A stretch of DNA of 64,000 bases, taken from Oscheius onirici (lineage: Eukaryota; Nematoda; Chromadorea; Rhabditida; Rhabditidae). Below the pieces are notes generated by a model. The model ran no database searches and was not told where the DNA came from. It was given only the letters and a program-made list of their open reading frames with translations. The stretch spans positions 3,286,001-3,350,000 of the forward strand of contig OW051472.1 of the NCBI GenBank assembly GCA_932521025.1, given 5' to 3'. A program made the translations under genes and the position numbers. Below, in pieces: positions 34,917-44,590 of the stretch. Positions within the stretch are counted from its first letter, which is position 1; every line of letters begins with the position of its first letter.

Positions 34917-37383
34917 CTACAGCTTCTTGGTCGTGCTGAGAGCAGTAGCTGGCGAGGCGGCACTCATCTCTAACATTTTCGTCCTGTCTGTGACGAGATT
35001 GACGGAGCCGACGAGTCTCTTCTCCTCCATTGTCCGATCCATCTTTATCTTCTTCGAAGCCCGGAACTCGTCCACCTGATCGGCCAGAACGCTGTAGCTG
35101 TCCTCAATGACCCATCGGGGCATCCTCTCCTGACTGGCCATTCGGATTTGAATGACCTCGTTCTCTCCCAGGCGCATTTGACTCACGAGCATCTTGCCCG
35201 AGCTGTTGATGTGGCTGGCCAGGGCCCGGGTGGCCTTGTTCATCTGTTCCCGCGTCCAGTCCTTTTCCACGTATTGGAACTGGAAATAACCGTTTTGAAC
35301 GGGACCAATGAGACGCAGATGGGGATTCTTCTTGACCAACTCCGCCAGCTGACTGGTCATCTCCAGCACGCGATTGACATGACGACGAAGTCCTTCGAGA
35401 CCGTAGAAGTTGATCAGCCACCACGTCTTCCAGGCCTTGAAGCGATGAGACGAATGGATGCTCCAGTTGCGCAGATCCAGACTGTCGTCGGACTGAGGAC
35501 TGACCGAACACGTGTCCAGATGAAGTTTCTGGTCTCGTGTGAAGAGAACAGCAGTCGAGGCCGACTGGAGCATCGTCTTGTGCAGATTGACGTTGATCGA
35601 GTCCACTTCTTCCAGTCCTTTGACTCTCTGACGCGCATTGATCCAGAACATTCCCGCGCCGGCTCCATCCACATGCACATACAGCTGGTACTGTTTGGCA
35701 ATGGGCAGGATCGAATGAAGGTCGTCCGAGGCCAAGACGAGCACATAGGCCGGAACCAGACCTCTCTCGTAGTCCTTCTTAATGTCCTGTTCCAGTTGCT
35801 GACCAGTCATGCTCCAGTTGGTCTTCTCGTCAACGACCACAGCTCGACACTTGACCATGGCCAGTTTGCAGCTCTTCTCCATCGAAAAGTGCGCCTCTCG
35901 ACTACAGTAGAAGACGAGTCTCTTGGCCAGATCATGCATCGTGTCCAGATCGTAGCTGACGTTCTCGGGCGTCTGTCGAACGAGTTGGTTGTTGCCTGCC
36001 AGAGCTCGAATATTTTTCAGACGGGCAGCCAGAACCGAGACCAGAATGGCTTCCGAAGAAGAGTCCATGAAACAGCCACCGCCTCTGCTCTCAGCTATCT
36101 TCTCCTACAATAATTTTGTATAGAAAAAAAGAAAAACTTACATCAAAGAGGAAGACGTCAGGAATGCCGAGAGCTCTTCCGATCCAGTTGACCATGGCGT
36201 ATTCCATCTCGACGAGACTGGGACAAGAGGCCCAGTTGGTTCCGACGACTCCGAGAGACGAGGTGAAGAGTTCGGCCAACATATCCGGATAGGATCGACT
36301 GGAACGGTAGCCAAACTGTCGAGGATGTTGCCAGTTGGTCATTCCCTTGAGGACAGTCTCCCTGATGAAGTCGAGCATCTGTTCCGCGTGTTTGTAGTTG
36401 GCCGGCTGTTCTGGCAACTGTTTCGGCAGTTTATTCAGAATGAATCCGGGCTTTTCCGAGATCGTCAAGGACTGTCCAGCGGGATCTTCACAGTAGTCGA
36501 CTAGCTGTCTGGCCAGCATCTGCAGATGGTAGACAAACTCTTCCTTTGTCATCGGCTCTTCCAGTCTCTTCTCCAAAGATCTCTCCCGAGGCTGAATGGG
36601 GTCAAGCAGTTGCTTCTTCTCGGTCACATCTTCCGATCGCAGAGCAGCCGCGTCATTTGTCTCCTTGTTTGTTCGTCCACTCGATCGTGGCTCCTTCTTG
36701 TCTTCTTCGCTCTTCGTCTTCTTCGAGCTTTCGCTCTTCTTCGAGTCTTCCTTTTTCGAACTCGTCATGGAGCTCTTCTCGGCCAGTTTCTTCGCAATCG
36801 ACTTCTCCTTGACCGGTTCCTCCTTCATGGCTGGCTTCTTCTTCAGGTAGAGAATGAGCAGGACGATGACTCCAATCAGCAGGACGACGATGGTGAGGGA
36901 GAGGAGGACCACAACCCAGACTGGCATCACAACTCCTCCCTTCTCGTCTACTGGCTTCTCTGTCGATGTCAAGACGTTGTTCATGGCTTGAGGAGCCACT
37001 TCTTCCGCGATGGTGTACAGCTGGACTGGTCCCACTTCCGAACTGTGGCTGATTTTGTCGGCCTTCTGTTGCCAATTGGTCTTCTCCCTCAGATTGATCA
37101 GGAATCCACCAGGCCAGAGATGGCGAGGACAGTCGCTGCTCTCCCCTTCAGACACGAGGAGGACATCTGTGGCTCCGGATTTCTGGGCCAGAGAGACGAG
37201 TTCCTTGCAGAGTTGACTAAAGTGCGGATGGATGGAGACGTTGAAGTGTCTGGAGAAGGCTCCGGCAGCTTTCCCAGCAGCAAACTCGTCCTGGGCGTAG
37301 ATCCGAAGAGGTCGAAGCGGAACGAGGTGATGGTTGGCCGAGGTGGCAGCTACCAGGCAGAATAGCAGAAGCAGACGAGTCAT
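34917..37383 (-). CDS. Membrane-anchored aromatic-amino-acid-decarboxylase-like protein (fusion)
   Basis: Two exons (36142-37383 and 34917-36104, phase-0 37-nt intron) encode about 809 residues. The N terminus is MTRLLLLFCLVAATSA (signal peptide), then a ~135-residue luminal region and one transmembrane helix at about residues 155-180 (VWVVVLLSLTIVVLLIGVIV). A Lys/Glu/Ser-rich cytosolic linker follows, and from about residue 265 a complete group II PLP decarboxylase domain. That domain shows NWQHPRQFGYRSSRSYPDML, WASCPSLVEMEYAMVNWIG, GGGCFMDSSSEAILV, SREAHFSMEK, YVHVDGAGAG (PLP Asp) and the PLP lysine in VNLHK. The canonical Gly-Thr-Thr after the alpha-10 strand is replaced by ASDD, so activity may be altered or lost. 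Start Met 37383 is preferred over 37431 because it places the signal peptide at the N terminus. AATAAA on this strand lies at 34894-34899. Confidence 0.88.
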
Positions 37384-37897
37384 CCGTCCGAGGGCAGCTC
37401 CTTGTCTTCGATTGAAGTTTGTTTGAAGCAATTAAGAAACTTTTTATAACTTTTTCAATTGTAGTTTTTTTGCAACTTTTGTAATTGTTTCCAAACAATT
37501 AAGAAAGCATAACAGCTCGGAGGTCTACTGCAATGCGGACGGGGCTTTGTCTTTTTGGCTGATCCGAAGCTTTTTTCAAAACGGTTCTACGAGAATATCC
37601 ATAATGTAATGAAGAAGATCAAGAGTGTTCATTGCAACATTTTCGCTACTAATATGCAGAATATCCGAAAGGAAACAATGGAACACGTATACAGGACAAT
37701 AAAGTTGAAAACTATTGAAACATCTTACGATAACGCAATTATCGATCATGTTTTTCAAGGCATATCTGTTTCTCCCGGTCTGTTTCTCTATTGATTCCTA
37801 CGGCGCGTTAGTATATTATTTTTTATGCATTTCTTCAATGAACTATTAAATTTTGAGCAGCGAATCAGTTTATTGCGCTCGTAGAATCTACTGCTAG
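37384..37897. other. Upstream region of the decarboxylase-like gene
   Basis: This stretch holds the promoter of the decarboxylase-like gene and the 3' flank of the small membrane protein. A plus-strand frame at about 37580-37793 (…MKKIKSVHCNIF…TSYDNAIIDHVFQGI) shows faint similarity to the small gene at 38284-38544 and may be a decayed relative; this is uncertain. Confidence 0.3.
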
Positions 37898-38096
37898 TTA
37901 CGAAGTGACTGCCTGGTAGGCCAGGACGAGACCGCAGGCCAGCGATCCGAGGAGAGAGACGCCGGCAATCGCGAGGAAGACGATGCTGAGCATCTTGAAG
38001 ATGGGCTTGCCTCTCTTCTTGAAATGAGCCGTCTTCTTCTTCTTCTTGTCCTTCTTCTTTTTCTTTACGCCATAAGGAGGGGAGAGGGCTTTGCGC
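37898..38096 (-). CDS. Small Lys-rich single-pass membrane protein (5' end unresolved)
   Basis: A minus-strand frame ending at 37898-37900 reads VKKKKKDKKKKKTAHFKKRG, then KPIFKMLSIVFLAIAGVS, LLGSLACGLVLAYQAVTS: a poly-Lys stretch followed by one transmembrane helix and a very short tail. AATAAA for this strand lies 24 nt beyond the stop (37869-37874). The upstream frame runs into a hairpin (38085-38124) and then a stop, so the start is either the internal Met before LSIVFLAIAG or in an unseen exon. I do not recognise the family. Confidence 0.45.
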
Positions 38097-38124
38097 CCGA
38101 TTCCAAAATGGGGCGTAAAGCCCT
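38085..38124. repeat. Imperfect 14-bp hairpin
   Basis: AGGGCTTTGCGCCC at 38085-38098 pairs with GGGCGTAAAGCCCT at 38111-38124 with one wobble, around a 12-nt loop. It lies at the 5' side of the small Lys-rich membrane protein frame. Its function is unknown. Confidence 0.6.
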
Positions 38125-38283
38125 ATATCCGACTTATCCATATGCGTCGATCCTTGTACTGAAACTTACTGGCTGCCGAACTGGGAGGAGAAACACTGCT
38201 TAACTTTTCAGCACAAAGTCTTTAACCACTACGAACAACTTACAAGCCCCAACATCTTTTACAAAAAGACGCATACCAGAGAC

Positions 38284-38544
38284 ATGTTACAGTTGCATCG
38301 TTTTCGAAGCGAAGTAAGTTGAAAGGTTGATGTGCATTTGCTCTTTCAGCGTGCCAAAGTCTACATTACGAGTTTGGATCGCCGAGATGTGAAAAGTTCT
38401 CTCCAGGCTCTGGAGACCACACTGGTTGGTGGCAACGAGCTCGTAGCTGATTTTTCCGTACTCTTTTAGAAATACGTCAACTATCATGAAGAGGATATTT
38501 TCGACAAAGTCTTTCAAGATTTCCAAACTCTGTGGCTACTTTAA
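38284..38544 (+). CDS. Very small hypothetical protein with ultra-short introns
   Basis: ATG at 38284 sits 4 nt after a CATACCAG acceptor. Exons 38284-38313, 38350-38442 and 38470-38544 join in frame (introns of 36 and 27 nt, both GT…AG). They encode 65 residues: MLQLHRFRSE, AKVYITSLDRRDVKSSLQAL, ETTLVGGNEL, YVNYHEEDIFDKVFQDF. AATAAA follows about 10 nt after the stop, supporting this strand. Without the 27-nt intron the frame stops early. I do not recognise the family; it could also be a remnant of a longer gene. Confidence 0.4.
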
Positions 38545-38625
38545 ACATTCAAATAAACCACTATTCGCATTTGATCGATGGTCATCTCAAAAAATTACAA
38601 TATTAAGACCCATAAGTCGCGAGAT

Positions 38626-38700
38626 GGCGCAGTGGTAGGAGGCGCCAGCGGCAATCTAAAGATCCCAAGTTCAAACCCGCTTCTGCCCAACCAAGGCATC
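38626..38700 (+). repeat. tRNA-derived SINE candidate
   Basis: GATGGCGCAGTGGTAGG matches the pol III A box (TGGCNNAGTGG), and AGTTCAAACCCGC about 43 nt downstream matches the B box. The acceptor and anticodon stems do not fold convincingly, so it is more likely a tRNA-derived repeat or tRNA pseudogene than a working tRNA. Confidence 0.45.
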
Positions 38701-39642
38701 CATCCTCCCGAGGGGTTAAATTGGTAGTAGCATGCTACGAAGATAAAGCGTTCTTGGAGTCAGACTTGACACCTGTCCAGATTATAGAACGTAAGCCTGA
38801 TTTCTCTGGCCTCTTAGATTAGACCCGCACGCAATTGAGCTTGGCGTTGATTACGGGGTAAACTTTATCTTTTATTAGGTAACACCCATTGTGCCCATGA
38901 CCACCGACTCTCGTCTTCCTGCGTCCATTTTTCTCAGCGATTATCGAATATCGAAGTCGCATAGCATCCAGGACGTCGTCTTTGACAACAAGGACAACAA
39001 AGTCTACGTACGACATTGGCAGCGATGTCGAGATATTCGAGGCGAACTATTCCAAGACAATTCTGATCGATGATGAAAATACCTTAGTCGGATCGAGCAA
39101 ACTTGTTCCAAGCTCTAAGAAGAAATGAGACATCCGAATAAACGATTGTCTGGTCTCTGACACTTTTGATAGAACTTTCGGGTTTCGAAAGTAGTTTATT
39201 TACAACGAGACGAATTAGCGTTTTCTACTTCCCTCTGACACAGTAGAAGCCAAAGTCTATATATGCTCCAAGTTCAAAAGTTATTTACTATCTAATCCTG
39301 ACAACTCTTTACTTTTCATTGTGTTCGGGGAAGGAGTTTTCCAATTCTGGGGTATCTTTGGAAACAGTTCATCTATCGTTCATCCTTTCTTCCATTATTC
39401 TCTAGTTAAGCCGAACACAAGAGAGTTCGAACAACTCTGTTATTTTATTAACTTCTGTGGTAATTATGCTCAAAACAAAGGCAACAATGGTGTAGGTTTT
39501 GATCAAGAATACAACTGTGAGGTAATCCGAGAGACTCTGTACAGACATAGGGACGCAAAACAGAAAAAGAGTAACAGTAACACTCGAAAATCAAAAACCG
39601 AGATTGAACTAAACACCGAAGAATGGGGGAAATGGCAGAGAA
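38701..39642. other. Unresolved region, nothing firm
   Basis: A plus-strand stretch at about 38930-39128 after a TTTCTCAG acceptor could be an exon (…AIIEYRSRIASRTSS…DVEIFEANYSKTILIDDE…). It has no recognised homology and no partner exon was found. The remainder is A-rich. Confidence 0.3.
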
Positions 39643-42345
39643 TCAAGTGATTTCCATCATACTTTGTTGGAGAATATCTGGCCTATCTGAATTGCTACTG
39701 ACAGGAACTGCATCGGCACTGGATCTGGATATGGGAATAGAAGAAGGGAGAGGGTCAGACTTTTCTACAGAAGAAACACCAGGACCAGCTGGTGTCGCTT
39801 CTTTGTTCGGGAGAGAGTCTGAAATCTTACAGTAACCCAAAAGAGTGAGAGAGAGAGGGTACCTGCTTGCTGAAGAGTTGCGACAGTCGGATTGTTCGGA
39901 TCACAGTAGAAGACTCGTTTGGCCGGAGGGGATGCCCCTTCTGGAACAGTTTTCTTCAGAAACTGACCGACCGAGATCTGATTCTGAGAGCTGGTCGGAG
40001 TCATGGCGTGGTATTTTTTCATGGCCAGAGTTTGGACAGGAGAACCGGCTGAAATTATAAACGGAATTCGGCAAACAGTGAGTAGTACCAGTTGGAGGAG
40101 GTGTCACCTTCCTCACAGACAGATTGGCAGGAGTGCTCGAAGCCAGAGGGATCACAGGAGGTGTGGCTGCCTTCTTGACAATGTTGACAATCTGTTCTCT
40201 GACTATGGTCTGAGGAGCTAAATTCTGTCCGGGAGTCTTTGGGACGGTCTGAACACCGTTCTGTGCTCGAACAGGAGATGGTCCCGGTGTCGCGATGATT
40301 GTTCTGAACCGGAATATGAGAGGAATTCAATCAAATTGATACTTTTTGATTATTGTCGTATTCTTTGGCATTACGTAATCGTGACCATCTGCCCTATGAA
40401 TCAGTTGACTGCCAACCATTGGAGAGCCGTCCTTCGAGGTGGAAAATGTCCTGTTCTGTGTCCGATTGACAGTAACAGCTACAGTATGAGGGTATATTGG
40501 CTTGCTATTCGGGATAACGGGCATTGCCTGCCCATGTACCTCTACAGGAGGTGTCACCGCCACTTTCACCTTGTTCACCACAGGCCTAAAACTCTATCTT
40601 ATTCTTCTTATACGGTAACTCTACGTCATGTAAGTCTTTCTCAGTGTGGTAATCCGTTGAGTCAAATCGACAGGAGACGAGATCTTATCCGTGAAGGATC
40701 CCATCCTCTGTCTTTTGATTACCCCTGTGCTTGGAGTGGTTGCCGGGGAGACGACCGAAGGCGGTTTACTGATGACATGATTCAGAGGAAGAGTCCCCGA
40801 GGTCGGTCTCATCGCAGCCGAGTTCTGAGGAAAGAGTCAATAAAGCGAGAATTACTCACGTTTTCTTTGAGTCTCGGAGTCATACTGTAATCGTTGGAAG
40901 TGGAAGGAATCGCCGAGTTCAGATGGTTCATGACTCCTGAACGCGAGAGTTTTGTCACAGGAAGAAAGTACCATGAGAGACAGAACTAGAAAAGTGGAGA
41001 ACTCCATTTGGATTTGGCGGTGTGATTGGCGGGACCATGACGGGAGAACTGCCAGGAGTTGCTGCTCTTTTCGTCCCTGATCGCTCGGGATTTCCCCTGG
41101 GAGGTTTAGATCCGTCAACCAGACGACTGGGGAAGATAAAGGGACGAGCCCGGGCACAGTCCGGGTACTGTTCTTTCTATATTTTAATTTTTAAAGAAAA
41201 GGTGAAAAACATACAAGTAATGTTCCCAATCTAGGTTTCCTCTTGCGTCTCCCATTATCACCGAGCAGGCCATTTCTCGCCTCCTGTTCAATCTGTGCTT
41301 GGATTTTTGTGATGAATTCTTTGACTCCCATTGCTTCCGCTTCTTTTGTCGGTAACAGATCTGAACAACTCTGTGGATTTCCCTACATCTTTTCTTACTG
41401 AATAAGGTAGAAGTAGTCTCTTTGGTCGGAGAGGTTTGAGGTGAGAGAATCCTGCTAGGAGGAGCGGGTTTCTCCGGAACCACGTAGCTCGTCGACGGTT
41501 CCTCATAGGACACATCTCTTACGCCGTTCGTCTTGACTCTTCTCTTCCTTTTCAAAATCGCTGGGATTTTGGTAATCTTCTTCGGGACAATTTTCGCCGG
41601 AGCAACGACGACCTTCTCCTCCACATGATCATTTTCAGCAGGGAAGATTCTTTCAGATGTCAAGGACTCTGTGTCTTTCAACAGTTTTCTCAGTCTTTCC
41701 GGAACTAAATAGTTAATTCTCTTTCAATTGGAAATATAAACCAACCATAAGGAAGTTTCGGTATCGAGAGTAGTCGAGCTGTGGCGATGTCCTGTTCGGC
41801 TATCGCCTCATTATGCGAGGAGCCGAGCGCTAAGAGGTCATTGGCCAGAGCTAGACTGCTGGTCGTGACACTTTTGCAATCGAAATATTTCGGTGGAGGG
41901 AAGAAGGGTCTGTCCTGATCCAACTGAAGGGGAATTATTAGAATTTTCAAAATTTAGAATATACCTGTCTCCCGGACATTTCCCAAGCTGTAAATGTGTC
42001 GTAGGAAGGGTTGAGAATTGAGGCAACTTTTGTCAGAAAGTTGTCATTGGCTGCTTTCCTCATTTCACCCTGATACACTTCTTCGGGGATACTGAAACTT
42101 TATTATTTGTATACCTGTTTTGAACTTACAACAGAGCCGTCTTGAGGCTCTCCAAAATGCACTCTTTGAAATTGTTTAGGACGCCCTGCGCCCTCAAGGC
42201 AGAAACCACGGCAGTAAAAGCATTCAATTCTGTAAATTTCTGTACTTTTCATAATTTTTTTAGACTAACCGAGTTCACGAAGGACAAAAGAGCAGTCCTC
42301 CTCGTCGAGCTCGGAAAAACGAACCAAGGAAGCAGATTGCGTCAT
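39643..42345 (-). CDS. Basic, proline/serine-rich probable nuclear protein
   Basis: ATG at 42345 (MTQSASLVRFSELDEEDCSF) opens a multi-exon minus gene with the stop at 39643-39645. The N-terminal part is folded and helical (ELNAFTAVVSALRAQGVLNN, ECILESLKTAL, GEMRKAANDNFLTKVASILN). It has a faint resemblance to the BOD1/Shg1 helical domain of COMPASS complexes, which I hold with low confidence. Next come LDQDRPFFPPPKYFDCKSV and a long disordered stretch. That stretch has Lys/Arg-rich nuclear-localisation-like runs (AILKRKRRVKTNGV, RQKKRKQW) and many Ser/Thr-Pro sites (ILSPQTSPTKE, VVSPATTPSTG). The exon joins in 39840-41200 were not all verified. The role is unknown; a chromatin or transcription factor is the best guess. 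Confidence 0.5.
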
Positions 42346-43829
42346 TCTTATTTTTTGACGACTCCGGATTCAGTTAGTTGGAAAAATATTCTCATAACCT
42401 GCAAAAAGAAGTTAATGTTCAGGACAAAGAGAAGGAAATGCGATGGAAAGAGAGAAAGGGAGAGCGACAAGGCGAATGCGAGAGCCAATCAATAATGGCA
42501 CAAGGGGGAGAAGGTGGACGGGCCGGGAGCGCCGCGTCCACTATTATTCTTCTTTTCCTTCTCTCTACAAGAGGAAACAAGATGGAACTGTTTGTGGGAG
42601 AGGCAGGAGGAATTGAAACAAGACGATCACAGGATCTTGGCCTGTGGAAATAGATTATGCTTGGAAATTTTTTTTTTTTTTTACATAACTTGTCTTATTA
42701 AAATATGTATGGTCTAGCAAGAACAAAATTTTTTTTCGAGAGGAAAAACTTTGACAGCTTGGGATATTTGAAGAGAAAAGTTCGCCAAAAAATGTAACAT
42801 CCTAGTCTAGCGTGACCTGGTGTTTTTTGTATTTCTTAGAATACCTAAATAAAAGTGGAAAACTTGAAGCATTCCTTCAACGGAGAAGAAAATTGAAACT
42901 TTTGGGCGAGGAAGTTTTTGTCGAAACTTTTCGGAGAACTGACCTTGAAATGAGGCTCCCACTTGCATTTGTAGACAAACACGACATTGTAAAATGTTGA
43001 AAAACATTAAACAGGAATTAAAGTTTAGTGCTCACTGCAGTCTTTTGGTTTTCGATTTTGCTGTCAGGAAAGGGATTTACGGAAAATCTATGAAAGAACT
43101 GGAGGAACTACTTTTGCCATAATATCATGTTGCCAGTCACCGAATAAGACTAAAAGGGAAAATTAGGTTCTGGATGAGAAATCACGAGCGGAACTGCTAA
43201 ATTAGGACAAAAAGTTTGAAAAAGCCTCTTTCCGCGGTTTATGTGCGCCAAATTACAAATTTGGCGGTAAGCCAGAGCGGGTTTCCCGGGTCCCGGCGCG
43301 AAGCTACCGTATCAACCTGAGAATCTAAACCACAGGAGTTGACCGACAAAATTTTAGGATTTGGTTCCTTTTTCCTACGTAGGATAAACGAGACAGCATG
43401 AGGTTCGTTTCTTTTTTTGTGTTATCGTTTTCAATGAATTCTACGCGTTTCGCTCCACATTTCATGCAAAAACAACGAAAATTTCTTCACTGAAAAATAG
43501 GAGAATGCTTGAAACTCGAAATAATGCATTTTTATATTTTTCTATGACTTTCTATTTTTTTGAGCTTTACTGCAGACGTTTTCACGGATTTTCACACTTG
43601 CTCACGCGAAATTGTTACTTGCCTTGTTGTATTGACTCGGTTTCGAAAGGTGCCTCAAGAAATTTTCACTGCTGTTTCACTGAAATATTGTTTTTTGTCC
43701 GACCGAACGCCAAAACGTCGCCGTTTTCTTGCTTTTTATACACGAAACATGCGCAGTCTTTCGAAATATTGCGCAACGTGGTGGTCAGACTGGGGTCGTA
43801 AACAAATCTCCTCTTTTCCATTCTCAATT
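42346..43829. other. Upstream region of rpl-19 and the nuclear-protein gene
   Basis: Divergent promoter space of about 1.5 kb. A homopolymer T run lies near 42669-42682. At about 43248-43272 two inverted E2F-like words (GCGCCAAATT and AAATTTGGCGG) form a palindrome, and GC-rich CCCGGGTCCCGGCGCG follows at 43287-43306. A plus-strand frame at 42812-43000 (LQRRRKLKLLGEEVFVETFR) has no support beyond openness. Confidence 0.4.
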
Positions 43830-44548
43830 ATGTCTTCCAGCAATCTGCGTCTCCAAAAGAGGCTCGCCGCCTCAGTGCTCAAGTGCGGAAAGAAGAAGGT
43901 CTGGCTCGACCCTAATGAAGTCAGCGAAATCTCCAACGCCAACTCCAGGCAGAACATCCGCCGCCTAGTCAAGGATGGACTTATTATCCGTAAACCCCAG
44001 GCTGTCCACTCCCGTTTCCGTGCCAGGAAATACGCCGAGGCTCGTCGTAAGGTTTGTGTGTCTTTTGAATTGTTTTTATTTGTTCGTTTCTAGGGACGTC
44101 ACACTGGACTCGGAAAGAGACGCGGTACTGCCAATGCCCGTATGCCCGAGAAGGTCCTCTGGATGAGACGTATGCGTGTCCTCCGCAATCTGCTCAAGAG
44201 ATACAGAGAGGCAAAGAAGATCGACAAACACTTGTATCACGAGCTCTACCTTCGCTCTAAGGGTAACAACTTCAAGAACAAGAAGAACCTGATGGAGTAC
44301 ATTTTCAAGAAGAAGACCGAGAACAAGCGTGCTAAGCAACTTGCGTAAGTTCTACATTCCTTGCTTTGTTTTACCACATCCTGTATTTCGAACGGCATAG
44401 TGTAATCCTTCATTTTCAGTGACCAGGCTCAGGCTCGTCGTGACAGAAACAAGGAGACTCGCAAGAGGAGGGAAGACCGTCAGTTGGCTAAGAAGAACGA
44501 GCTGCTCCGCAAAATCTCTGAGAGCGAGAAGGTCGCCGCTGAAAAGTA
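43830..44548 (+). CDS. rpl-19: 60S ribosomal protein L19 (eL19)
   Basis: Large-subunit ribosomal protein. Exons 43830-44051, 44094-44344, 44420-44548. [40 protein letters not shown] and [20 protein letters not shown] match eukaryotic L19 throughout, and the C-terminal long basic helix ([20 protein letters not shown]) is present. It ends [12 protein letters not shown], close to what I recall of the Caenorhabditis protein. The open frame continues upstream to 43560 but L19 homology begins at ATG 43830. Codon use is strongly biased, as for ribosomal genes. It converges with the GIPC-type gene, with stops 42 bp apart. Confidence 0.97.
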
Positions 44549-44590
44549 AATTGTTTTGTTTGTTGAACAAAGTATTGTTATTTCACTGTT

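Noticed and set aside
35148-36113. 321-residue plus-strand open frame opposite the decarboxylase domain
   Set aside because: It is the antisense shadow of a clearly coding minus-strand exon with biased codons; its translation (His/Val/Arg/Gln-rich) has no domain features.
36526-37365. 279-residue plus-strand frame opposite the signal/TM/linker exon
   Set aside because: Antisense of the Lys/Glu-rich coding exon; the Leu/Phe/Ser-rich product is what the complement of such codons gives.
37580-37793. 79-residue plus-strand frame as an independent gene
   Set aside because: A-rich, no good start context, no splice partners; kept only as a possible relic.
43560-43829. N-terminal extension of the L19 frame
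   Set aside because: Open by chance; L19 homology begins at the internal ATG 43830 and the extension is Phe/Cys/Arg-rich intron-like sequence.
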